Assembly: GCF_958979055.1 (NCBI RefSeq)
Contig: NC_084886.1
Location: 17,216,654-17,280,653 of the forward strand
Direction of reading: 5' to 3'
DNA length: 64,000 nt
Source of the DNA: Alnus glutinosa
Taxonomy: Eukaryota; Streptophyta; Magnoliopsida; Fagales; Betulaceae
Below the pieces are notes generated by a model that made no database searches, was not told the origin of the DNA, and saw nothing but the letters and a program-made list of their open reading frames with translations. Every line of letters starts with the position of its first letter. Position 1 is the first letter of the stretch. The position numbers were made by a program, and so were the translations under genes. Below, piece by piece: positions 12,201-25,231 of this stretch.

Positions 12201-13804
12201 AGACCTAAGCATACCTTCGCTCAAGTGAAACATTCTGCAGTCGATTCCCTCGTTGCCAGCTCACTCAATTTCCTACTCATACCATGCAATCCCATGTCAA
12301 TGACAAACTAATGGTAAGAATCACTAAAACCCTAAAGACCAATGATGGAGCATTTACTAACTTAAACGTCAGAATGCCACCGATCCTTCGAGATCGGGAG
12401 TATTTTTACGACCTCTTCCTTATTTTGCAGGAGCTCTATTGCCGGCATGACTATCCGAAAAATGCTTCAACAGGTTGAAACTTTTAAAACAGTACGTTGA
12501 TAAGGAGTGGAATTTTAAAGGCTCTTTTAGAACAAACACGAGTGAAAAAAGTGAGGAAATCTTGGACTGCTCTTTTTCCTAACTCATCAAAAAAGGCAAT
12601 CTAGAATTAGATTTTGTGGGTACCTTACTAATAATGACAGTAAGCAAAGCCTTTTAATGGGCCAGGGAAACCGATAGAGAGAATAGAATATGAATTTGGA
12701 ACATTAGAGTTGTTAAGGGTTAACAATGAATATTCATTAGTACAAGCTTCACTAGCGATTTTCTGTCAAAATTGCTAGCAATTTAAACAGTAGTACACTT
12801 GAGATAGCCCACATGAGGCCCAATCAAAGACCGAACTAGAAAATGCATTTTTGACCCTTTTTTTTGATAGACGGCCCCGGCCACCAGCCCCCCCTCTAGT
12901 TCTGTCATTGGGCGCAATTGTTCGAATAAGTAACCGAACAATTCAAAATTTATTTAGACAGATAAATCGTAATCGAGGAACTTGAGTAGCTTAAAAGATG
13001 TTGCCTGTTTCATTTTTGCTCTTTCTTTCTTTGTCCAAGAAGTAAATGAATTGATGTTTTACTGGCGACCGGCCCACCAAAGCTTGAATTTGCTTGTAAG
13101 ATAGTAGAGCTGTAACTCAACTGGCCCATATGATGTGATATTGCTCACTCTCACTCTCTCTGCATAAAATAATTGGGAGGGGAAAAAGTAGGTGAGAGGA
13201 ATATTGAATGGGGAACACATTATTATCTACCAGTCTTAATTAATTAACATTTACGCAACTAATGTATACCTTCCAACAACCACAATAACAATTGGTCTTC
13301 AAAGTGGCCAAAAAGCAACGTAGAGAGATCCAATGGTCCCAGCCGAAAGATAGAATTCCAGATTGTGTTTTCGTTTTTTAGTGTCAAAGCCAGCTATGCC
13401 ACCACCATGTTCAACTGAAAGGCTCTGAAAAGTTGACAACCGACACTATTATGGATTTTTCTGGGCTTTCTCCTAGAAAGTGCCAAAGGGAAAAAAAAAA
13501 TGATGAAAAAGGGGCAATATTTGTTTTCCCCTACAAAAATGCCTTGCTCAAAAGAAAGAGACAATGCTCTGACTCTCCATATGTATATCTCACCCATGTG
13601 CAGCCTGTTTTTGACTTGATTTCCTGTGGCCAAGGATTTTAGCATTGTTTTGTGGCTCAATTCCATGTTTGGGTTTTCCTTTTTGTTCTGGTTTGGGCCT
13701 CAACTCACATGGTCTCATACGTTTTAGTTTGCTTTGTTTTGGGTTTCAAAGTCTTGCATTTTGGGTTTCAAGTCCGCTTAGAGGCTAGCAAGCGGCAATG
13801 TATA

Positions 13805-13980
13805 TTTGAATGAGAAATGTTTTTTCTACGTCACATTACTATATATCAACTCTACACCAAAACACATAGGGTGTAGGACTCATGCATGTGGATCTCATAT
13901 ACATAAGTCTCACACTTAATATGTCTTGATATAGAGTAGATGTAAGATAATGTAAAGTAGAAATAACACATTCTTTTATA
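13805..13980. mobile_element. possible short inverted-repeat element
   Basis: The left arm, TTTCTACGTCACATTACTATATATCA, is loosely complementary to the right arm, TATAGAGTAGATGTAAGATAATGTAAAGTAGAAA. The divergence is considerable, so this may be an old MITE of the same general kind as the one near 41.6 kb. Confidence 0.35.
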
Positions 13981-14648
13981 TATATAAAATCGGTTGAAAG
14001 TGTCATGTCAACGTTGGATGTCAGCATTGTTGGATGAATAATAATATCTAACATTTTTCTGAATGAATTAATGCAACTTCAACTTAGGTCTCTTAGGGCC
14101 ATGTTCTTTTCGGTAGGAGGAAACATAAATGATGGGAAACCAACATGAGTGTTAATTCACCTCTTAATAATAGACAATGGCATCATTAATTGCATGATGA
14201 TAATGTTCTGGGATATTCAGAACGCTGAGCAATATTTAGGATTCCTTCACTACCATGGCTTCCACACATACTAAAATGGCACAAAATACTTGAAGAGCAA
14301 TTTCCATTATAATCTTTATAATCCTTTATAAACTTTAAGCTTGCTCATGGCCTTTATAATCCTTTCAAATTTTAAAAACGTTTGCGGCTAATATAATCAA
14401 TGAAACAGTTAGAGAATAAAGATGGAGAGACGATAGTTGAAAAAATCTACCAGATTAAGCTTGGAGAAACACAAAACCACTTAACTAAAATATCATATTA
14501 TACAAGACAAGTATACATTATGAGGGCAAGATAGATACCATATTATTACACAGGTACACAAGGAAAGCTCAAATGACATGAACTAATATTTTTCAACATA
14601 ATGAAGATTGGGAGAATATAATTTGATATTTAGAGCAAAACCAGCATT

Positions 14649-17600
14649 TTAGTGCTGGGGTGTGAGAGAAGGAAACGAAGGAATAGATTGTAATATCAAC
14701 TTCCGGCCACTCCGACGACTAGGAGATGACCCAAAGTTGCTATGAGGAGGAGAAACCCTCTTACTGTTGGGAGAAGCAGACTTGATGCCAGTGCTAGGAG
14801 AGCAATTGCCACGGAGAATCTCCGGAATTTCATCTTCTGGAGTGGTTTGGAAATGCTTCTCAAACTTGGGTAGAGATCGAAGAATATTCGGCTTTCCAAG
14901 CTTTTGGCTGGTATACAATCCAGAAGAGGATCCCACAGTAAGAAAAGAAGATCGTGGTGGTTTGCCATTTGATGAAAATGGCAGTGGAACCAACTGTCTG
15001 CACGCCAAATTATCATTTTAGATCTATTCAAATTGAATGTGAACTTCATTAGCCAAAAAAGGTTCAAAGATTAAACCTGCTAAGCCGTAATGGAGTTGTA
15101 GGAAGAGCAGAAGCTGGATTCTGCTCTTCATTATTTTGAATTTCAGATTTCTTTAAAGCCTTGTCCACCACACTATTTTCACATGCTTCTGTTTCTTCTT
15201 CTTGTTCAATTTCTGCACCTATTGGAGTAGATCCAGAATTTCAAAAGAAAAGAAAAAGAAAAAAAACTAAGGACGTAGACATTTAAAGCTCAAACAGTAT
15301 CAGCACACACATTTGCAGGTTTTTGATGGAAACACTATAGAAAAGATAGCAATTATTATGAAAAAGGATCTTTGATGGTTGTAACTTGTAAGTAGCAACA
15401 TGCACTAAGGTACGGACTCACCATCCTTTCTCCCAAATGCATTCTTACAACCTTCACATCTGCAGCCGATAGAGCATCCAACGCCACCCTTCAAAAGAAA
15501 AAACACCATTTGTGAATTAGATTAGATAGGACATTTTTTTTTATATAAAAAAAAAAAATTGATTAGATAGGGCATTCAGGGCAAACAGGCTGTGCCAAGG
15601 GGAAAAACCTGATAGCATTCGCAGTACTTCTTGAGGCAGTTTGATTTCTTGCAGTTGCATCCCCTTTTATGCCGTGCTGAAGCTGGGGTTTTACTGGATT
15701 CCTCCTGCAAGCGAAAACAACTTTTGCAGGTTAACTTGCAGTCCAACTTGCTTATCAAGTAAAGTGCAAGGTCAGGCTTATTATCTAACCCCAATTTCAG
15801 CTACAGAATCAGAGCTCCTGATCACTTTTGGAGCAAATGCAAGAGGGTTGCGAGATTCAATCTGTTTGCGAGTTGCAAGAACAGTATCTTCATGAATAGG
15901 CTTGTTGAAGCATTCTAGACATGAACATGGCTCTATGCAGTATACACCAGCAGCAAAGCATTCACAGTACCTGCATGGAAAAGTATGAAGAGCAAAATAG
16001 CGCTAAGCATGACATGTAAAATACAGAAACCTAGCCAAAACATTTATACATTGATACATGTAACCTCCTACAGATTCTAACCACTAGCTAACTGGCCCCT
16101 TCAATTCCAGACATGCTTCGTGCAAAATGCGAATATGAAAAAAAGGGGGACCAAATTGCAGATGCTTACATTTTGGATAAGTTAGTGGAGGCAGTTCTAA
16201 TTACATACTCCAATGACACATAGGTCAAGCTGGGCATGTGGGAAATATTCACCAGTAGAAAAGAAGTACTGGAAACATGGGTACTTGGGGAGTTGATTAA
16301 TTATGACAAAAACCTTTTAATTTCGCTTTACATAATAGTTGAAAGAGAACCCTTAGTCTCCATCACTTTGCCTCATTGGTCAACACCTTTTTTTTTTTCC
16401 TCCACTTGACCTTATTTGTTCAAAACAAATAAACTTCATCCAAGCATTTTAAGCCACAAGTACGCCCTTTCTGGTATATTCCGAGGCCTCTGTAGCCCAA
16501 TTTTGGACCTGGGCATTTGGGCAGATGTCAAGGCTATTAATTCACTGAACAGGACACCCCTCAAAGGTCAAGGTAAACCCCTTTGGAGGCTTTAGTAGTA
16601 ATCATACCATCATCAAGGACTAGACTAAATTGGTATATTATCAATTTAGACAGTATTTCTCACCTTGATAATCGACAAAGAAACAAGATTAATCTATCAG
16701 ATACACTTGGACTTAAAAATGAAAGTCTAGTCTGATTACAACTGATCAGCAAGCATGGTACATCTTAGGTTCCAGATTTAATTTTAATAAACAGAGAAAA
16801 TGTAACGACTTACAGTTTCAAACACTTGGATTTCTTACAGTTACAACGCTTGCAAGACTCACTTTCTCCAGCATGCTCCAACCTACGCCTGCAAATCCCA
16901 TTCGAAATTATCAGATAACAAATAAAGAAACCAAAAAGGAGAAAAAATATAGTACACTAAACACAAAATGAAAACAAATAATATATACTTAGTTTCACAT
17001 GCCTCTTCTTTTTGGGGCTGTTCTGATTGAAGTCGTCACTAACTAAATATACAGCTACCTGAGAAGCATCTTCCACTTGAGAAAGCCCACTTTCAGGAAG
17101 ATCTGCGTCTCTTTCAGAAGAGGCTGATGTTAAGGATTTATTTAGAGGTTCTTGACTGTCTGTAGGGGAGGGAAAGGAAGCAGTGGAGCTGGGCAAATAC
17201 AATTGTCTTCCTGAGGACAAATTTTCAAGCTTGACATTTTTGTGGTCCTTTGAAGTTGTTGCAAGAGCATTTAAGTGCAAACCAATTCCCGGTAGCATGC
17301 ACCGAGAGGAATCTCCACTAGGTTTAATTGGGACCAGCTGCTTATCATGACACGCAATCTTCTCATCAGACGGTGACAGGATAGAAGAACTACAATTTGA
17401 ACCATCACCTAAGTTCTTTCTACGAGCTCCAGCGATCTCAAAATCAAGGCAGCGCCTTCGCATACCACGGTGCAAATTAGAGACAGACTATAAACAGACA
17501 AAGCAAACATATCTGTTATTAGGCCATCCAAAATACTTTTTTAACATTACAGCTATAAGAAGATACAAGTGGTGCAACAACATCATAGAATCAACTAAAG

Positions 17601-20189
17601 ACGAATGCCAAGAACTACAAAAAGGAATGATTAGTAATTAAAACTAGTAAATGTGTAAAGGTTACTTATACTGCAACTTCAAAAAGTATTGATTCTCAAA
17701 AAGAAATACCGGGGGGGGGGGAGAGAGAGAGAGAGAGAGAGAGAGAGAACAAACAACCTACAAGTTTAGGCTACTAAATGAATTCTGCACCTATGCAACT
17801 AATGCTGCAGAAGTTGGCAATAGACCCTAGTGGTGTCATTTACCTTAGATGCATATGGAATGCACGTTCCCACTTCACTATCCATTTTCTCACTCGTGCT
17901 GCTAGACATACACTTATTCAGATTAGTATCAGCGGGGTTGTCCTGTGTCTGGTCTATTTCCTGAAGCTCACCGGCTTCTTCATGTTCAGCAGAAGGATCA
18001 TCTAATTCATGTTGCTCACCAGAACCAACTGGATCAACAATTTGCATTGTCTGCACATTATCAATGTCATTTCGAGAAAGTTGTGTCATAACAGAAGAAC
18101 AAAGTCTTGTCATGGGGTCCATTGATTTCTGAATTAGCCCCTTAAAAGCCTCTGAGTCATTTGGAGAATTGAAGATTAATATATCAGTGGCATCAGAAAT
18201 CAAACTCTCCCAATCACATTCCACTGTCTTTTGGTCAATTTGGCACATCTCAGATAGATTGACTTCACCTTCAAACGAATCATTTGCAGAGGCATCTTGA
18301 CCATATTGAATAAGTGACACTGACTTTCCAGCCAATTTCAACATGCAACTTGTCTCAGTACCACAATGAGGTGTTGGGTCACATTCAGGGCTACCACAAT
18401 CATATTTTAAGGTACCTGGCAGCTCAATTGCAAACTTTGAATGTTCAGTAGATGGCTCAACAGAAGATTCTCCAATGGAAACCCCTGAATCAAAATTTTC
18501 CTGTAGCTCAACCGAGTTATCATACAACTGAGCCGCATCCGTACCAATTCCTTCATTCGTACAGACTTTATTCCCATTTTCAGAAGAAAACTCAGGTTTT
18601 GACGGATCTAAGCAGTTGTATCTGAAAATAAGAATATTAACATAAAGAAAAAGGTGAATAACAAATAACTTCAGATAGCATCACTTATAATTTGTAGGAA
18701 TAATAAACTAAGATAATAAGAAATGAAAGATGTAAGAAAAACTCACCTTTTTAAGAACCTAGATTCCTTGTGAGAATTGACATGGGGTGAAGTAAAAACC
18801 GATGAAAGAGATGCAAAATTAAGCGGGTTGAAGGTATGAGTTATATGTATGGACTGGACTGGCTTGATAGGAGAAAGACTGTTGATATAGTTGAAGACAG
18901 GGGAATCCTACATGCAGTGGAAAAGAATATATTTTTAGAGCATGGAACAGACAAGTAAACAGAGAAAGCGAATCAATTCAAATTCAAAAAATAGACATTA
19001 AAATGTCCTCGAGCATACCATTATTACCTAACAACCACCTTTTTATCTAAATCAGATATCCATGAGACGTATAAACATCAGAAACAGTCCCATCAAAAAG
19101 TAAAAGGAGACTAGAAAAAAGAAACAAATATATAGATGTACAAGATCAAGCAAAGGTTTGCCAATGGAGATTAAAATATTGTAGAAAACAAATTATTAGC
19201 TAGATGGAAAATTTTAGGAAAATGAGTGTTAACAGTAAATCTGGGGCCACAAAAGATGAAAATTTAGTCAAAATTACAGGACTTTCCATGAGTACTACAC
19301 TGCACACACGAATAAAATTTGGTAATAGATTCACTAGAACTAACATTGCCACCAGATCCTTCTCTCATATCGTTCTTATAACATGATTTTTTTTTTTTTT
19401 TCCCAGAAGGGATAATGAATTAAAACTGACCCAAAAAAAAAAAAAAACAGTATTCCTGATATGTTCAACCTAAATAAAACACACCCTTGCATATTACAAA
19501 TAAGCTTAAATCTTTTTTTTCTTTTTTCTTTTTTCTTTTTCTAAAAAAAAAAAGAAAAAAAGAAATAGTTTAACAAGTGAATTTATCTTTCAAGGGGCTT
19601 CCAGTAACCAAACTTCAAAAGCAAAAGACAACCCAGAAACCAAAAATAAACCAAATGACCGTTAGAATTGCAAAAACTGAACCGAACTTGGAGATCTAAG
19701 CCAGATGGAACTAAATTCAAAAACAAATTTTCCAAAAAGGCTGACCCAAAAAAGAAAGTCAAGAACTAACTTTGAAAACAAATTATGATATTCATCACTT
19801 TAAATTAAAACAAAAACACCCAATTCGCTGACAAAATTCATAATTCCACTGAAAATCAGCGATCAAACCAGTGAGAAGCCAAATCAATCACATGCAGTGA
19901 TGCAGAGCGACCAAATGGAGAAACCAAGCCAACCTCAAAAATGTACAAGCTCTCCATGACCAAGAAAACCACAAAACAAAACCCAATTCACAAAAAGAAA
20001 CCAAATCTGAAAAAACCAAGTCGACCTCCTAAAAAATGTACAAGCTTGTCATCACCAAGAAACCCACAAAACAAAAACCAATTCATCAAACCACTCAAAG
20101 AACAAAAAACAAAAATCAAATGGGTAACTGCATCTTACCTCGAACTTAGAGATGGGAGCGCCGATCTGGTTCCTTTCTGGCGTGTCCAT
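14649..20189 (-). CDS. TSO1: TSO1/SOL1-like CXC-domain (CPP) transcription regulator
   Basis: Ten coding exons: 20139-20189, 18747-18907, 17844-18621, 17003-17487, 16814-16888, 15790-15970, 15609-15704, 15422-15488, 15077-15218 and 14649-14997. Phases join throughout and give 794 residues. The N-terminus carries the family's short [13 protein letters not shown] motif. Exon 4 opens with [13 protein letters not shown], conserved in this family. Two cysteine-rich CXC motifs follow: [19 protein letters not shown] (from residue 504) and [19 protein letters not shown] (from about 591), separated by the RNPLAFAPK linker. Such tandem CXC (CRC) domains bind DNA. Plant TSO1/TCX proteins act in the nucleus, some within DREAM-type complexes, controlling cell division and floral meristems. 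All introns are GT-AG except the one after exon 4, which appears to be GC-AG. No damage is seen. TSO1 or SOL1 as the closest relative cannot be decided here. Confidence 0.92.
17711..17748. repeat. G-run plus (GA)n microsatellite in CXC-gene intron 3
   Basis: A run of ten G's is followed by about fourteen GA units. It lies between exons 3 and 4 of the CXC gene and is likely to be length-variable. Confidence 0.95.
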
Positions 20190-20228
20190 GTCTAGAGAAG
20201 AAGCTCCTCCACATTCCTCTCTACCCTA

Positions 20229-20269
<41 letters not shown>

Positions 20270-20300
20270 CTTTCTCTCACTTTCCTTCTCTTTCCATGAC
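20190..20300 (-). promoter_or_regulatory. 5'UTR/promoter of the CXC gene with (CT)n tract
   Basis: Immediately upstream of the start codon (20189), a (CT)n tract of about 40 bp spans 20227-20266, read as GA repeats in the direction of transcription. Such tracts are common in plant leaders and core promoters. No clear TATA box was picked out. Confidence 0.5.
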
Positions 20301-23300
20301 TTTCTAGTAGATGAGATTCAAGAAGAAGCGGGAAGCTGGGAGTAAGAGTAGATTTTCTCGTGGGGATAACCCGACCCTACCACCGAAAACCCCCCCTTCC
20401 CACACACACACACTCCCCCACAGTTCTTTGTCTATTATTAAAGGGACCATGCGTCTTCCTTTGGGTAGTAAATAGTAATGGTGTTGTAGTATTCTAAGCC
20501 AAACCCATTGCTTTTTCTTATAGGAGTAACGTTCACTTTCTTTTTTTCCTAGGCAAACTGTAACGTATACTTGAATTGCTGTTTCGTCCTCTTGTCCCGG
20601 ATCCTGTAACTTTCTTCTTTTCCCAAAACACACCCCTTCTTTTTGGGATATCTGCACAACTACCCCTTATGTTTCCTTTTTATTTCCATTTTTAAGTTCA
20701 ATTTGTGACTTTTTACATTTATAATTTGGCCCCACTCAACTGTGTATGATTACAGTGTGACCACAGTTGTCTTGAATCTTGATCCCATTTATCGGATTTT
20801 TGTCTTAATCCTAATTAAGCTTTTCTCCTTAATTAGATTGTTCTCCTAGCTAGCTGCAATTAACTTCCAAAAGGAGAATGAAAATTGAAGAGAATTAAAA
20901 ATTAAATTAAGGAGCTTTATTGTCCATAATTGAAAATCGCCAAAGATGCTAATACCGTTAGCAAGTGTTAAATCCTAGATTATGAATTGGTGACAATGAG
21001 GCAAAGTAGGCACATAACGTCTAAACAATCAATTATATATTTATGGCCTAAATGAAAGGACATTAATTGAATGGTTTGATCATATATCTACCTAGTTTAT
21101 GACTGATTCAGATCCCCATTCTCAAATTATCATGATTTTGGCCGTTTCTAAGCATTCAAATTAAACGCTAAAAAAATACCACCTATTAAAAATGTGGCAT
21201 GTAACAGCTGCGATCGAATTGAGTATATTTTCATCAAGAATACCTCGATAATATGTCACATTTTTCAAGCGTTTTAATACTTAAAAATTGCCTAAATTAC
21301 GTAATTTGAGAATCTACAATTATAAGGAATCATGATCTGTCGATGACTCTATATGGTATATAATGTAATAAATAACAAATTACAGCATTAGATAACATGT
21401 ACGTACCATGCATTGAAATTATGGCACATTTCATATGGAGAACCTTTTTTTTTTAAGTAATATGTAAAACTTATTATGTTCTTCAGAATATTATTGTGAA
21501 CACAATGTCATCATCAGAAAATGATTACTGAGTATAGATTCCACTGTGCCTATGCTAAAGACAGTAATATGTATGGGTGCATAATTTATTTTTTACCAAC
21601 AAATTTCACTTTATGTTAATGTCACTTTAATAATGACGGTGTGTATATATAGTAGTGTGAAAGAAGTTATTATGTCTTCCTGAAAACAAGGGCAGCACAG
21701 TGTGAAAATAGTTACTGTGCACTCTTGAATATACCCGTGAATTTGAAGGAGGAAAATGCCCGGAGGCTCGTATTACTTTTTGATTGTGACGTGACAAAAA
21801 ATAAAAGTAATTTTGAGAGTTTTGAGAGCGTGTTTATGTGGAGAGTTGGCAACGAGCCCTACACGGCTAAGGGCCTCTTCCATTTTTGTCCTGGCCTTCG
21901 TTTTACTCTTTTTTTTATTTGGATAAAGTTTTGTTTTAAAATTGAGTCGGAGGAAGCTGATCATATGTTTAAAATGAAATTGAATTAGAGAAAAACTTTT
22001 TATTTTTTTAATTGCATAAAAATATTATCTCATAAATACGTTAGATGGGTATGTTAAAGAATGTCTTCATTGATCACAAAATTTTATCCTTTGTTTTTGT
22101 GTGGACGAATGAATTTATGTGAATATCTAATATAGCACGTACCTACCGTTGATTTTCCACGTGAGTGACATAATGACAACATTGCGTGTGTGAGTTTTGG
22201 CGCGCGGCTGCTTTTGAAAAGTAGATTCTAAGCTAGGGTTGAGATCGACCAGTAGCGGTGGGTATTTCACCTATCACCTATTGCTTTGACCAAAACAATA
22301 TAATATATTATATTAGTGGCGGTAATTTGTGTTTGCGCGTTGAGTTTGGAATATATCGAGATATAGGTGTATAAGACTATATAGGTCAACTTTAATCCAA
22401 TTTATTTAATTAGAAAGTCAGATTCTTAAACTCTAATCGGCTAATTTTGTGTTGAATTCGTGTCGGATTTGCTGGCCAAGTTTAAGTCGTGTCAATACTC
22501 TTAAGAAATAAATAATATTTTTCAAAACCAGTGAGATGCGAAACATTAAGAAGAGAAAATAAACAATCACAAATACAGAGATTAATATGGTTCACCACTA
22601 AAGGGCTACGTCCACCGAGTTGCTGAAAGATTTCATTATTTGTTGAGAAACAATACAATGAGGCATTAATACAGATCATAAAAAAACAAAAGCGCCTATA
22701 AATACAACTCTCAACTGGGTCAAAAAAAAAAAAAATCCCAGGGAGCACTGCCCCTACACCCCATGAGTATCGGGCCAAACATCAGAAAAACTCATTTAAA
22801 CCGTAGTGTTTCTACCGTTGAATCAGGTTGGACATAAACCAGACTCCACATAACCTAACAAATACACAAGTAGAAGACTATATATATAGGTCAACCATGA
22901 CCCAATTCATTTAATTAAACGAGTTTAATTTCTCAACCCTAACTAACCAATTCCATGTTAAATTCGTGTCAAATTTATAAATTATATAAAAAAAAAAATT
23001 TAACAACCATATATTGTATGTTAATATGGTCGAAGAGCTCTTAATCACTCCTATGAAATAGACCCAATTTTTGGCGCTCAAATTTCGCATATTTTTATAT
23101 TCATTCGAATCATACCCGCAGACACAAGGAAGGCAACACAGAGATTGGACGTTGTCGTTGGCCTTTCGCATCAAAGTTTTAAAAATCCTCTTGGGTAGAG
23201 CCCACCTTGAGATCGACATCGATTAACGAGTCAGCACGACACGTGTACGGTGTGATAACGGAGAGCCTCCGTCATCACGGTCACATGAATGACGACACAC

Positions 23301-24328
23301 CCACCGCTGCCTCTGCAGCACTTCACTTCCTTCCTACATTCTCCTCCGGGAGAGATCAGATAAAAAAAACAAAAAAGAAAAAGAAAGGTTGATGCATGGC
23401 ATGATGCATAATCATGGTGTCTACTACATGCGTACTCGACCACGTGGCACACGACAGTGTTACCAATTGAGTGTGTTTTTTTTTTTTTGTTTGGATTAGG
23501 CATAATTATCTGACATTATGAAAAGGTTAGCCAGCAGAGACATACGGCCGGAGACCTCCTCGGTAAACATAACTTGCAAGAAAATCAACGAAAAATGTAT
23601 GTAAGTACTAAGTTTGATGATCATATTATATATGTCTTTTGTGGATGTCAGATTGCGCGCGGATTAATAGAATAAGAGTAGAGTTGACCGAGTGCTTAAT
23701 TAATTGGAGTAGTCTTAATCTTAATAATTCTTAATTAATCCAGGAACAGCTAGGATGCTCTTCTTAATTGCCGGCTTGCCGCTTAGAAGTGACCAAAACA
23801 AATTAAGGCCGGAATTAAAGCACTGATCGACGGAGAGCAGTGGAGGGATTATTATTTTTTGTTTTTTTGTTTGTTATGTTGCTAAGTGGATTATGGATCC
23901 CTATTAAATGATAAACATGTAGAGGCAAGTCAAGTACCGTCTCCGGCTTCTTTTATTATAATCACAAACAGCTAAAGTCCTCCTCTCAGCTCTTAAAACT
24001 AAATATGCATGAATTCGGGAGCCATGGTGGTTGAGAACGGACACCTATTTTTATTGTTTGTTTACCTGTCCCAAAAAAAGGAAAAAGAAAAAAAAAGAAA
24101 AAAAAAAAGAAAAAAAAAAGAAAAAAAAAAAGAAAAAAGAAAAAGAGGTGTCATTTTCAAAGTATAGATTGTTTGACCATGTTTTTAGAATGTGTGTGTG
24201 TGTTTTTTTTTTTTTTTTTTTTTGCTTTTTGGTTGTAATATGACATTAAAGTAAAAGTAATTTTAAGTGTTTTGTGAATGTTTCATGTTTTGAGTTGTTT
24301 GTTAATGTTTTTGTTTTTTTACTAACAT
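20301..24328. other. gene-free intergenic region
   Basis: No gene is supported. Two imperfect direct repeats of about 105 bp (22370-22480 and 22870-22985) share GACTATATA..GGTCAAC, TTTATTTAATTA and AATTCGTGTC. They bracket a stretch whose text (GGTTCACCACTAAAGGGCTACGTCCACCGAG, split here over 22589-22620) resembles parts of plant LTR elements. Purine-rich AAAG runs occur at 24070-24150 and a TG/T tract near 24195-24225. Confidence 0.4.
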
Positions 24329-24329
24329 A

Positions 24330-24751
24330 AAAGTGTTATGAATAACTACACAAAAATGTATCAAATTATACGTCGTTTTGAGATAATGGTATTAAACTAG
24401 AAAACGTCTAAAACTAGGGTATATATCTACGTTTTCAAACGTCTCGTCTCACTTAAGGGTATTTCATTAGGATTTGCTGTTAAATCCTAACGGAGTACCC
24501 AAAATGTTAAGATTTAGGTGTTGGTCAGAATTTAACGGAATTTGCAAAAATATCCATGCCTGAATCTTCGAAAATTTTTATAATTTTTTTTTTTTAAAAA
24601 AAAAAGCATCGGGTATTTTGAAGATTTTGGCAGAATTTAACAGTAAATCCTAATGAAATACCTTTAAGTGAGACGTTTGCTAGTTTAGTACCATTATCTC
24701 AAAACGGCGTATAATTCGATACCCTTTTGTGAAGTTATTTAAAAAGTGTTA
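24330..24751. mobile_element. Mutator-type MITE with 9-bp target duplication
   Basis: The left arm begins TGAATAACTACACAAAAATG and includes GTCGTTTTGAGATAATGG. The reverse complement of the right arm reads TTAAATAACTTCACAAAAGG and includes GCCGTTTTGAGATAATGG. The arms are at least 75 bp long and roughly 85-90% alike. The 9-mer AAAGTGTTA occurs directly on both sides (24330-24338 and 24743-24751). Long terminal inverted repeats with a 9-bp duplication are the Mutator signature. The core is short and non-coding. Confidence 0.72.
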
Positions 24752-25168
24752 ATAATGTATATATGTTTAAGTAGAGATTTGGGGTTTGAGAATTAAAAAT
24801 GCACGTAAAAATCACGCCCAATTCTAATAGACTAAATTGAAAAGCTTTTTTTCCAATTTAGTCTAGAAGAAAAATTTGTCCAAATTCTAACTGTTTTCAT
24901 CAACTCTCAACTAGTTTCAAAGAACCACTCCCTCGCAGCAAACTCCCACTCCCAAAAGCCTCCTCTAGAGGTAGAAATCCTTGTCCATCATCGTTGAAAG
25001 TTGAAACCATAAATGGAAGATCGATCATTTGAATTACAAGATCAATAGCCAGTTTGATCAAAAGTCAACATTCCCAACCAATCCACTCCAATATGTGAGA
25101 ACGAGCTCGTATCAATCTGTTGCCAATAGCCTCAATCTAATTCAAATGGACCAAACAGAGCCCAAACG

Positions 25169-25231
<63 letters not shown>

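Larger units (their letters stand above)
8251..14648. other. intergenic region between NET1 and the CXC gene
   Basis: About 6.4 kb with no supported gene. It holds T-rich runs (8310-8352), a MITE (8971-9202), a short GGC repeat (9466-9490), AT-rich low-complexity DNA (9600-10500), a GC-rich patch rich in GGCC/GGTGG (11600-11700) resembling the repeat near 26.9 kb, CT runs near 13140, and a possible inverted-repeat element at 13805-13980. A 64-codon frame at 12284-12478 has no recognisable homology. Confidence 0.5.

Noticed and set aside
12284..12478. 64-codon frame in the NET1-CXC gap
   Set aside because: No recognisable homology, and no supporting start or splice context.
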